NCBI GenBank assembly: GCA_024345305.1
Contig: BRON01000008.1
Coordinates: 434,001 to 498,000, forward strand
Direction of reading: 5' to 3'
Origin: Mrakia gelida
Taxonomy: Eukaryota > Basidiomycota > Tremellomycetes > Cystofilobasidiales > Mrakiaceae
Length of the DNA: 64,000 nucleotides
The notes beneath the pieces were generated by a model that had not been told where the DNA came from, did not search any database, and saw only the letters and a list, made by a program, of their open reading frames with translations. The position numbers and the translations under genes are program-made. Below, piece after piece: positions 36,532 through 46,836 of this stretch; the stretch's first letter is position 1; each line of letters opens with the position of its first letter.

Positions 36532-39500
36532 TTAGAGCTTCGCAACGACTGGAGAATCGTCTTCGTCGGAGGTAGTAGAAGGAGGAGCAGGAGGAGGAGG
36601 GACGGGCCAAGCGGTGACCTCGACGGTGGGGAGCGAGATGGACATGGCTCGAGCGAGGTCGTAGACTCGAGCGGCGGCTGTGTGAGCGACGAAAGCGACG
36701 AGGAAGGGATGGATCTAGTCAGCGGTTGCTTCTCGTTCGAGTTTCACGACGAGGAAAGGGAAAAGGCGAGGCGGTTTGAAAGACTCACCCAACGCGTTCG
36801 TCCTCCTCGACTTCCCCTCCCTCCTGAACGCTCCCAACTTCTCTCCCCAAGCACCCAACCTCTCCTCATCCGCCCAATCAGGATGAAGACCAATCACCAC
36901 GACTTTCTTGACCTTCCTCGTCACGACGATCTTGAGTTCCGAGAGTCGAGCGATGGCGTTGGCGAGGGTGAAGGTTGAGATGGATTCGAGGTAGGAGAGA
37001 TCACCCTGTGAGCGAAGACGAAGCGAACCGAAGTTAGGTCAGGTTCGGAACAAAGACGAGAGAGGAGAAAGAATTGAGATGACGTCAAACTCACCTGCCA
37101 GAAGAGGGTCTTCCCCATCGCTTGAGTTGCTTTGAGGAACTCTGCTTGCGAGACCCAACGAACGTTGCCATCCATCTCTTCTCGCTGTTCGGAGGAGAAG
37201 AGTCCGAAGAGGGCGACGGAGGAGAGCCAGTAGCTTTCGATGAAGGGCCAGAGGAGGAAGAGGCTGGCAAGGGAGGGGGAAGGAGGGAAAGACGACGACG
37301 CGTCAGTTTGATCTTGCGGTCTCGTCCGCGTCTCGTCTCGAGGCGAACGGGCGCGAGCAGGGAAGGAGAGAAGGGAAGCTCACTAGAAGTCGTATCGTTC
37401 TCGACCATTCTCCATTTCGGCGGAGGAGAGTCCAACGGACGTCGCGTCGACGGAGATGACGCCGTCGTTCTGCGAGAAGAAGAAGAGAGACGATGAGGAG
37501 ATCAGCTTTCGAAACGAGTCGAAATGGGGGAAAAGGACAGCACGAACCTCGAGCTTGGCCATGGTTCGGCGAACGTTGACCTCGATGGAGTCGGTGGGGA
37601 AGACGAACTGCGAAGAGAGGAATGAAGGGACGTCAGAATCGACGCGACGAGGGAGAACATATGCTGCAGAACGAGACTCACCTCGATCCTGAGCAAATCC
37701 GAGAGGAATCGACACTCCTCGATGAGATCTCCGAGATCCATTCGGTTCGAGGAGGTTTGTTGCTTCACGCTGAGATAGAGGGTCGCACAGAAGAGGCCTG
37801 GTGAACGTCGAAGAAGCAAAATCAGCTCGAGCTTCCGAGTTCGCTCGTAAGAACATCTCGGGAGAACGGAACAGAGACTCACACTCGGTGACGAACAAGT
37901 GAACGATCTGGTTTCGATACAGCGAGAGCTCGAAGGGCTTGAGAGGATAGACCGTCGGCTCGATGACTTCCGACGAGGTGCGATGTCCGATAACGTCTCC
38001 CAACACGTGAAGGGTCCTGGAAAGAGAGCGTCGAAATGAGCCTTGGTATCGGCTTTGAGTGGGAAGGGAAGAGCGACTCACCGATCAACCATCTCCTCCG
38101 TCGTTCGTCCTCCAAAGTCCACGACGCGTCCTCCTCTCGAGATGATCGTGGTGATCAGCCAGTCGACTCGTCGGATCAGCTCCTTCTTCGAGACTCCCTG
38201 AACGAGAGGAAGGGAAAGACGATCAGCTCACTCAGCTCCCAGGGCGAAGACGAAAGAGAAGGACGCGACGTACCCTCGAGGATCGAAGAGTCAGTAGAGC
38301 CGTCGCGACGCTGAGACGAAGAGGAGAGGAAAGGGTCAGCCACCCGAATCAGAGACAGAGAGCTAGAGAAGTTGAGCTCACAGAGCTGAAGGCATAGCCA
38401 CGCTGACAGCTGCAAAGAGAAACGCGTCGCATCAGCAGTGGTCGTTGAGCGAAGTGAAACGAGCAAGGAAGCTTGAACTGACCGTTGATATCCGAGAGAA
38501 CCCTGTAACCCACGTTCCTCAAGAAGGTCGTCTTGTCCTTCTCGCTTCTCGAGACCTCGAAGCCCGTTCGTCGTTCCGTCTGCTCGGCAAGGAGAGTTTT
38601 GATCGAGTAGGGTTCTGTGCGACGCAATCGACTCGTGGTCAGCTTCGCTCGCCAACCAGCTCGACCTTCCAATCATCTCGAACCGCGTCCCTGGTACTCA
38701 CCTTGGAATCTCACGTCAATCCTCCCCAGCTTCAACCCAAGCACCGACGTCTGTCCAAAGAGTCCCGAGAGCGACTCCTTCGTCTTCGGTTGACCCATCA
38801 TCTCCTCGACGTATCCTCGACTCTCGATGACTTTATCGTACTGGATGCTGACAGGGCAGAGGATCACGTCCGAGGTTCGACCAGCGAGGACGGTATCGAG
38901 AAGGACTTTGAGTATACCGAACTTGAGAACGAAGAAACGGAGGTCAAGATCGAGCTCGAGAGACGAGGAACGGACGCGAGGGAAAGAGCCCACCTTCGGC
39001 GGCAGAAGCTTCCCAGACCTCGATCTCGTTCCCTCCATGAATACTTCGAGGTTGTGGCCTCGCTCGAGGAGAAGGGAGATGTACTCGCTGTCGAAAACAA
39101 CGCGAAGAGGGTCAGCTTCGAAGCGTTCGGAATCTCAAAGACGACCGACTCACTTCGCGACGACGGGATAGAGCTCGTCGTCTCCCCACGTCCTCCTGAT
39201 GAAGAAGGCTCCTCCTCTCCGTAACAGAGGTCCAACGAGTGGGAGGTTGAGGTTCTCTCCGGCGACGATGTGAGGAAGAGCGAGACCGAGACGGAAACAG
39301 CTGTCGAAGGAAGGGAAAGGTCGAGGTCAGTTCGCGTCGGCGACCAACGAGATTGAGTGAGAGAGACAACTCACAGCCACGAGACGAGGAGATAGTCAAG
39401 ATGAGACTTGTGACAGGGAAGGAAGACCAGAGACTGCTTGTTGGCGGCAGCAATTGTCGCGACTTCTCGTAGCTTGAAATCGCGTCGACGAGGAGAGGAA

Positions 39501-40569
39501 ACGGTTAGCTCCGCCTGGGTGAGGCGAACTCCTTCGATCTTCGATCGGACAGAACCTGGATAATGAATAACTCACTCGTACGACTTCGTCAATGGAGATG
39601 CTGGAGGGGAGAAAACAGCACGAAAACGACAATCAGCTCAGCCCTCCTCCTCCCCTCTCCCCTTCCCTCCCTGCCTCCCCACCCCTTCCAACGCCGAGCA
39701 ACTCACTGAACACCCCAGTTATACAGCCTCGCAAACAAGTTCTGCAGCACAATCCCATACACCCTGATCAATCTCGGACTCTCCACCTTCGCGATCAAGC
39801 TCGCGCTCATCCTCCTCGCAACTCCCTCCAGTCCCCTCTCCACCCTCTTCTGAACCTTCTCCCGATCCTCCCCTGGCTCGAGGGTCATCGCGTCGACTTT
39901 GCGTTTGGCGAGGAGGGTGATGCGAGCTCTGAGAGCTGGGGAGGTGAGGAGTCCTTTACTGATCTCGTCGGTGTAGCCGGAGTAGAGGATCTTTGTGGAT
40001 GGAGAAGCGATGACTGTCAGTGAAAGTCCGTGTAGGTAGAGCTTGAGGATATGGCTCGCTCACCGGAGCACCAAGCGGCTGTATCAAAAGCAAAGACGAA
40101 GGCGAGGTCAGCTCTCTTCGAAAGGAAGGGTCGAGCTCATCCCTCGGCGAGCTCATCCGTTCGGGTCCTTCTTAGCTCACAGAATCGTAGGCTCTCCACC
40201 CCTTCCCAGCGACGGCATCGTCAATCTGTCGTAGGAAGCCTAGAGGATCCTTCATCACTCCCTTGTAGTGAACGCTTGCAAGATTGAAAGAAAAGGGAGC
40301 CAGAGGTCAGCTCGTGCTCAACCATCGTCTGGGCAGCTCGCTCGTTTCCCTTCCTTCGCCGTTCCCTCTCTCTCGACACCCACCCTCCTCGGTCCGAAAC
40401 GAGGCGACGCGACTCACACGAGGTCCTTAACAGGCTTGATCCCATCCTCTTGAAGATCAAAGAAGACTGGATCCAAGGGTGGTTTCGGGAGCGAGGTCGT
40501 CGTTGAAAGTCCCTTCTTCGAGGCTGATGCGGAGGCGAGCAGCGAGGCTTCCACCGGGAGAGATGCCAT
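36532..40569 (-). CDS. GNPAT: Dihydroxyacetone-phosphate/glycerol-3-phosphate acyltransferase (GNPAT type) with C-terminal A-K-L
   Basis: This acyl-CoA transferase acylates DHAP (or glycerol-3-phosphate) at sn-1. About 15 exons join in frame from M-A-S-L-P-V-E-A-S (40569) to the stop at 36532. The PlsB/GNPAT acyltransferase motifs are present in order: [13 protein letters not shown] (H-x4-D), [39 protein letters not shown], and [19 protein letters not shown] follows, as in peroxisomal GNPAT. The protein ends [11 protein letters not shown] is a type 1 peroxisomal signal and also the ending of animal GNPAT. Ascomycete yeasts use unrelated Gat1/Gat2 enzymes, so this family is notable in a fungus. 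A plain GPAT role cannot be excluded. Confidence 0.88.
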
Positions 40570-40999
40570 CTGTGGTTGGGGTTTGTGGGGGAAGCTCGCG
40601 AGGGGGAAGGGAGGGGAGAAGGAAGAGGCGGAGCGGAGGAAGGGAGAGGACGAAGGACGAAGTTGGAGGAAGAACGGAAAGGAAGGGGGGATGGTGAGGT
40701 CGGCTCGAAGTTAGCGGAGATGAAGAGAGAACCCGAGGTTGGTTGGCTGCTGCTTGCTTTTCGAGATTGAAAACCTTCGTTTGCGACGAGATTCGATCAA
40801 GGTCACCACCCTTGAGAAAGGTGTGCGCGAGGCTCCTTAAAAAAAGGTGAACATCATCGAAGAGGGGAGGGGAGAGGGTCGTAAACCGGAGCGCGAGCAG
40901 AGAGAAAGAAGCAAGGAAGGAGGGAATAAAAGCACGGTGTATCTATGTAGGAAGCAAGCAAAGAAAGCCAAGATGGTGAAGGGTGGAGATAGTAGGAGA
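40570..40999. other. Intergenic: GNPAT-type promoter and S1P lyase 3' flank
   Basis: G/A-rich on the plus strand throughout, in line with two minus-strand neighbours. No gene is seen. Confidence 0.55.
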
Positions 41000-43752
41000 T
41001 CAAGCGAGGTAGAGAGTCTCGAGGAAGATCCTCGCGATCTGAGGGAGGACGAAAGGTCCAGCGGCGGTTTGACCCAGTCCTGAAGGTCGAAGAGAAGCAG
41101 AGAGAGGGTCAGACGCTACTCGTGGAGGACAAGATGTCGGGAATGAGGGGTAGAACTCACCGTAAAGAGCGACCATGGTTCCCTCCTTCTCGCCGGGAGC
41201 GGGGACAGCGTTCTTGACTTCCGTGACGACCTCCTCGAGTTCTTTGATGAGCTGCTCGGCGTTGGTCCTGGGAAGAGGAACGAAACCAATGTCAGCTAAA
41301 GCGAGAGGTCAGGAAAATGCGAGGCGAGAAAAAAACGTACAACATCTGATTCGAACAAGAGAAGCGAAGGAAAAAGTCAGTTCGGTTCGACGCGTCGCTT
41401 CGTTTAGTCTCGTCCCTCCTTCTCTTCCTCCCTCTCCTTTCAAAACCTCGAACTCACAGTGCAAGCAACATGCAGCCCTCCAGTCTTCCCTCCAAGAGCA
41501 CTGAGGTGGTATCCCCTCTTGCTCATTTGATCTCCAACCTTCATGATGCTGATCGTCTTCGAGCTGAACGCGATGACCGACACCAGAGGATCTCCGAGGA
41601 TGCAGAGGTCGGCAGCGAGAATGGGAGAAGTTTGAAGAGCGTGCTTGATGGCCTGAGCGGAGTTCATGATCTTGGTGGTAGACTCGACGTAGCCTGAGAC
41701 TCCGTGGGAGATGAGGACGGCGTAGGCAGCGGCGAGGAGGGCTCCTGGTCTTGATCCGGCGAGGCTGAAGAGGAGGAGGAGGAAGGAAAGAGGAAAGTTC
41801 AGCTCCGATCGAGAGACGAAAGACGCGACAGAAAAGGAAAGTAGGGAGGGAGCGAAGCGGAAAACTCACGTCGGCGACGCGTAGAGACCTCCAGTCCAGT
41901 CGGCGAGAACGTAGAACTGACGAGGGGTGGAAGAGTTGATCCATCAGTATCGAAACATTTGTGAGAAAGCTCGGAGTGGCGAAGACACGAAGACGAACCT
42001 GGAACGACCGCCACTCCGCGTCTCGCCACATCAACGTCGAAACTCCTTTGCAGGCTGGACGGGGAGAGAACGGTATCAGTCCGAGTTCGAATCGAGTCAC
42101 GAGGGAATAGAGCACTCACTGAAACCGTACTTGTGGGGATCGCAAGACATCGAAGTCTGGAAAGAAAGGAGAGGAGAGGCGCGTCGCGGTCAGCTCGAAG
42201 TCGCGAGAAGCTCGTCTCCTTCCCCTCGACGTCCTCTTCTCCAGAAATCGAGCCACCGAGATCAAATGGGATGAGGGTACTCACAACTCCAGGCACTCGG
42301 AAATCGAACTCAGGGCACTCGAACCCAGCCTTCTCGAGGAAAGGGATCACGAAGCTTCCGAGACAGCAGTCGACGTGAAGACCGAGCTTGTACTTCAACG
42401 CGAGCTTACTGAGGGCAGGGATATCGTCGATGGCTCCATCGGGGAAGTTGGGAGCTGATCCTACGAGCATGACGGTGTTGGCGTTAATGGCTCGCTTGAC
42501 GAGATCGATCCTGACTTTCCGAGTCTTCTCGTCGACGGGGATGGAGTGAAGCTTGATTCCGAAGTAGTCTGAAGCTTTCCAGAAGGCTGGACGCGGAAAA
42601 CAGAGAGAACGCAAGGTCAGCTGGTGCAGTAATATGGAGGGAGAGAGAGAGATTGAGTCGGACGTACCAGCGTGAGCAGAAGCAGCAACGATCATCTCGG
42701 GTTTGGTGATTCCCTTGACTCGCTTTCCCCAGTCTCGGTAGGCCTTGCACGCGACGAGGATGGATTCGGTTCCTCCTGAGGTAGTGCTTCCAGCTCCGAG
42801 AGGGTTGTTGTACATCGAGAGGACCTGTGAGAAGGAGCAACGAAAAGATCAGATCGAGACGAGCGAGGGAAGGAAGAGAGGGACGTGTTCGAGCTCACCA
42901 TCGAAACAAGCTCGGCTTCCATCTTCCTGACTCCGGGGAAGACATCAGGGTGAAGAGGGTTGGATACGGTGAACCTGAGGGCAAGTGACGGGGAGATGGT
43001 CAGCTTAGCTACCTCGAAAGCGAGTGAGCGAGCGAGGGAGACACGGAGAGTTCAAGCTCGAACAAGGGACGACGTGTCCTTCCCTCCCTCCACCGTCAGA
43101 TCGGACGACGAGAACTCACTTGGAGTAGGCCTTGACGATGATCGCATCCGTGTCCCTGGTTCCATAGACAGCTCCACTGACTCGTCCCTCCTTCCAGTCC
43201 TCTCCTCGACCGGTGTTGACGCTCTCCTCCGCTCCCAGGTTGGCGAGCTTCTCCATTTCCGCGTCGACTTCCTCCGTCGAGAGACCCTTCTCTGGGAGAG
43301 CGAGATCACGACGAAGCTGAGGCCGAGGAGGAGCAAGTTTGGCGGAGAGAGTGGTTCGAAGGGCTGAGAGTTCCGAGGCGACTTTGGTTCGAGAGGAAGG
43401 GAGGAGGAGAAGGAGGTACATGATGGACTGGAGTCGAGAGAGGAGAGGGAAGGAAGGTCAGCATCTTGAGCTTGATCGCAGCAAGAATGATATAGGATCG
43501 AAGTCCAGTAAGTACCCTTTGAACTCGTGTGTAAATTTCAAGTCCGGTTCCAGTCTTAAGCGGATAGGAAGCAACGGAGGAAAAGGGAGGGGGTCAGCTC
43601 GGAGGGAAGGGAAGAGGTTGTTGAGCTGGACGACTCACGACTCCTCTGGCTCGGATGTGCCTGTAGGAGGCGAGCAGCACTCGCGTCCATAGGAAGTAGA
43701 GAAGTACGATGTTCTTGATCTGCTTGAGGTTGGGAAGTGAGACGGACGGCAT
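41000..43752 (-). CDS. DPL1: Sphingosine-1-phosphate lyase
   Basis: This is the PLP-dependent ER enzyme that splits phosphorylated long-chain bases into a fatty aldehyde and phosphoethanolamine. The start M-P-S-V-S-L-P-N-L is at 43752 and the stop TGA is at 41002-41000. An N-terminal membrane helix ([15 protein letters not shown]) is followed by [11 protein letters not shown] and G-R-V-S-G-A-V-Y-G. Then come [19 protein letters not shown] and [18 protein letters not shown]. Next are [13 protein letters not shown], the PLP lysine motif [11 protein letters not shown] (about 42120-42155), [17 protein letters not shown], and I-K-G-type C-terminal strands. The catalytic Lys and surrounding residues are intact. 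The first intron (about 43636-43432) is longer than usual. Identification is secure. Confidence 0.96.
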
Positions 43753-44058
43753 CGTGGTTGGGGGACAAGAAGAACGAGAGCTGGAAGAAGGGAAGCTGAG
43801 TTTCGGCGACAGCATCGCCGTTTTCGGAAAGGTTACTCCCCCGTTTCTGGTACGATTTCGCTGAGAAAAGCACGAGAGTCAAGGTAGGTAGTAACCAAGG
43901 GCTCTCATCGAGAAACATAGCTCGCAAGAAGGACGAAAAACTTGGTCGGCATCTCTTGATCAGTTGGCCTCCTCCCTCGCTCCTCTCGTTCTCCTCCTAA
44001 CGCCCAGGAGCTCTCCCTTCCCCCCTCCCCCCGTCTCTCTAGTCTCGAGAACCACTCC
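43753..44058. promoter_or_regulatory. Short divergent promoter between S1P lyase and the M14 peptidase
   Basis: 306 bp separate the two start codons. The right half is C/T-rich. No specific site recognised. Confidence 0.5.
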
Positions 44059-46349
44059 ATGTTCTTCCGTCTCCCTCGCACGCTTGCCTTAGTGCTCGCT
44101 GCTTCCATCACCCGAGCTTCCTTCGTCTCTACTGAATCCCAGGACGGTCAGGTCGTCATCGGAGGAGGACAAGTCGACGTCGCTCCTTCGTCCGAGCTCG
44201 TCCTCGACGAGTTTGGAAGGCAAACCTACGAGGGCTACTCGGTAGTCAGGTTCGACGTTACGAGCGAAGAGAAGAGGAAGGAGCTGGTCAGGCTGGGTCA
44301 GGTGAGTCTTCTATATCTCTCTTCGGGAGGAGGAGGTCCAAGCGAGGACAGGACGAGGAAGGGGAGGAGAAAAGGGAGGGAGCTCGCAGAGGGAAGGGGT
44401 CCTTCCGTTTCCTCGTACTTTCTCTCTGTATCCTCCACTTCATAGACGAGGCAGAGCTCTCATCGGCACGCTAACCGACCGTACTTCCTTGCTGCCTCTG
44501 AACAGCTCCTCAACCTCGACATCTGGGCTCAAACCTCAACCTCAATGGACATCCTCCTCCCTCCCTCCCTCCCCTCCCTCTCCCCTACCCTCTCAGCAGC
44601 TTCCTCCCTCCTCCTCTCCCTCCCAGCCTCTCCCTTCATCCCCAACCTCCAACCCCTCATCTCAGCAACCTACCCTTCGCCAGATCCCAACTCTCCCTCT
44701 CTCTGGGGACGACGACACCGCAAACACCGACCCTCGCCCACCCCCATCCCTTCCCCTCCTCCCACCAACGACTCTAGGATCCCTCTCGAAACCACTTTCC
44801 ACGACTCCTACCACCGAATCGGAGAGGTCTACCAGTTCATGGAGGATCTGAAGGAGGGGTGGCCTGAGCTGGTGGAGATCATCAGCATCGGAAACTCGAG
44901 CGAGGGAAGGGAGATCAAGGGGATTAGGATCGGGGTGGCTCCCCCGCTGGACGCTCAAGGGGGGAAGAAGCACAAGAAGTGGAGAGGAGACGACGAGGAT
45001 AAGGAAAGGAAGAAGGAGTTCGTCGTTATCGGAGGTCAGCACGGACGAGAGTGGATCGCTCCTGCGTCGACGTTGTACTTCGCTCACTGGCTCCTCGTCA
45101 ACGTCGCTGAGAAGGATGCCGTCAAGCATCTGCTGGAGGAGATTGATTTCACTATCATCCCAGTTGTCAACCCTGATGGCTACGAGTTTGTGAGTCGACT
45201 CACTTCAGCTCCTTCCGTCTCGAATCGCGCTTTCGCGCGTCTGACTTCCCGTCTTTCTCCTCGTCCGCCCCATCTTCCTTTCTTCTCCAGTCCTTCGAGA
45301 AGTCTCGTCTCTGGAGGAAGACTCGATACGACTCCGGATCAGTCTTAGGGTGCAAAGGGATCGACCCGAATCGAGGCTGGGGATACGAGTGGTCTCAGTT
45401 TGATCATCTCTCGACCTCCGTTTCGTCTGGGCCTTGCTCCGATTCCTACCCAGGGAAGGTGAGTCAAACTCCCTGCGCGAGCTCAGCTTTGTCGACTGTA
45501 TACTGACCGAGTCCTTTTCTTCGTCTTCAGTTCGCCTTCGAAGCTCCTGAGGTCAAGGCCGTCGCAAACTACCTCGAGACGCAGAAGGTCATCGCGTTCC
45601 TCGATATCCACTCCTAGTGAGTCTTGTCTCGTCGTCTTCTTCCGGGCGCTTTCTTTTTCGCCTGGGTGACTGACTCTCTTCTCTTTTACCTTCCCTTCAT
45701 ATCACAGCGGCCAACTCCTCATGTTCCCCTTTTCGTATTCGTGCGAGCGATTCCCTCCCGACGCTGAGGATCTCTACGAGGCTCTTCTCGGGGCCACCAA
45801 GTCGCTTCGATCCGTTCGAGGGACTGAGTTCATCACGGGACAAGCTTGCGAGCTCGTTTTCAGGGCTCCTGGAGACTCGTAAGTCTGTCGCGTTGAGCAG
45901 CGAGGCAGAGCGAGACGCGTTGTTGACCTACGTCTCTCGCTTTCTTCCCTCTGCGTTTCCAGCATCGACTTCGCCTACGGATCTCAGGACATCAAGTGGA
46001 GCTTCAGTATGGAGCTGCCAGACGAGGGAACCTACGCTTTCTTGCTTCCGCCGAGGGAGATCCGGTCAGTCGCGATTCCCTTCTCATTTTCTCTCGTCCT
46101 CGTCCTCGATCTTGCTAACTCTCATTTCGACCCCTCTTATCTTGATTACAGACCCGTCGGAGAGGAGACTACTGAGGCTCTCTTCTACCTCGCCAAGTTC
46201 GTCGAAAAGGTCAGTTCATCGTTCATTCCCAACGAGTCTGGACGCTGGACACGACTCGATTTCTTTCGCTCGCCGCTGACCCTCATCTTCGTTTCTCCCA
46301 CCTCGCCCCTCGACCTCAACAGAAAGAGAGCGGTATCAAGTTGATCTAA
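44059..46349 (+). CDS. M14 metallocarboxypeptidase (Ecm14/carboxypeptidase A-like), secreted or vacuolar
   Basis: Seven exons join in frame from M-F-F-R-L-P (44059) to TAA at 46347-46349. A signal peptide (L-A-L-V-L-A-A-S-I-T-R-A-S) precedes an inhibitory prodomain-like region of about 170 residues. The zinc peptidase then shows H-G-R-E-W-I (H-x-x-E), N-P-D-G-Y-E-F, D-P-N-R-G-W (substrate Asn-Arg), F-L-D-I-H-S-Y (third zinc ligand) and F-S-M-E-L-P-D-E-G-T-Y-A-F-L-L-P. Overall layout resembles fungal Ecm14, whose yeast member is regarded as an inactive pseudo-carboxypeptidase. Here the position aligned with the catalytic Glu (M-E-L) is Glu, so activity is possible. An insertion with K-K-H-K-K-W and many acidic residues lies just before the H-G-R-E strand. 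All intron phases check. Confidence 0.9.
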
Positions 46350-46836
46350 AAGATCCCATATCAGTACGGTCGCCCTGCTCTAATCTTCTCCTCGACCGTC
46401 CGAACTCAAGCCTGACTGCCCCCCTCCTCCGTCGCTTCGCCAGTCCTCCTTCGGTCTCTCTCTTCTTTTCATCGGGTTTCAGGCCTTCGTTTTTTGTTTT
46501 CCTCCTTTTTTACATACATAACGTGCTCGCTGTGTCCTCATCAATGATATCTCTTCGCTGGCTGACTTCTCGACGAGCGAACTCGCAGGGTGCGACTCAT
46601 CTCGACGTGCGACGTGTTAGGACTGCTCCTTTCCTTCTGCGCTTCTTGTCTCGAAGTCTTGGCTCATGTGAAAATCTTCCCCATCTGGTTTCTGTTGAGT
46701 CTCATCGCGTCCCAAAGAGGAAGGCAGGAAGAGGAAACGAGAGTGACTAGAGTGACTAGCTCGTCGCACATCTCCGAAAGTGAAAAGCACCTCGCTTCTC
46801 CTCCCCTCTTCCTTTCCTCTTTCCCTCACCCCGACC
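46350..46836 (+). other. Intergenic between the two metallopeptidase genes
   Basis: Pyrimidine-rich on the plus strand at both ends. No gene is seen. Confidence 0.55.
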
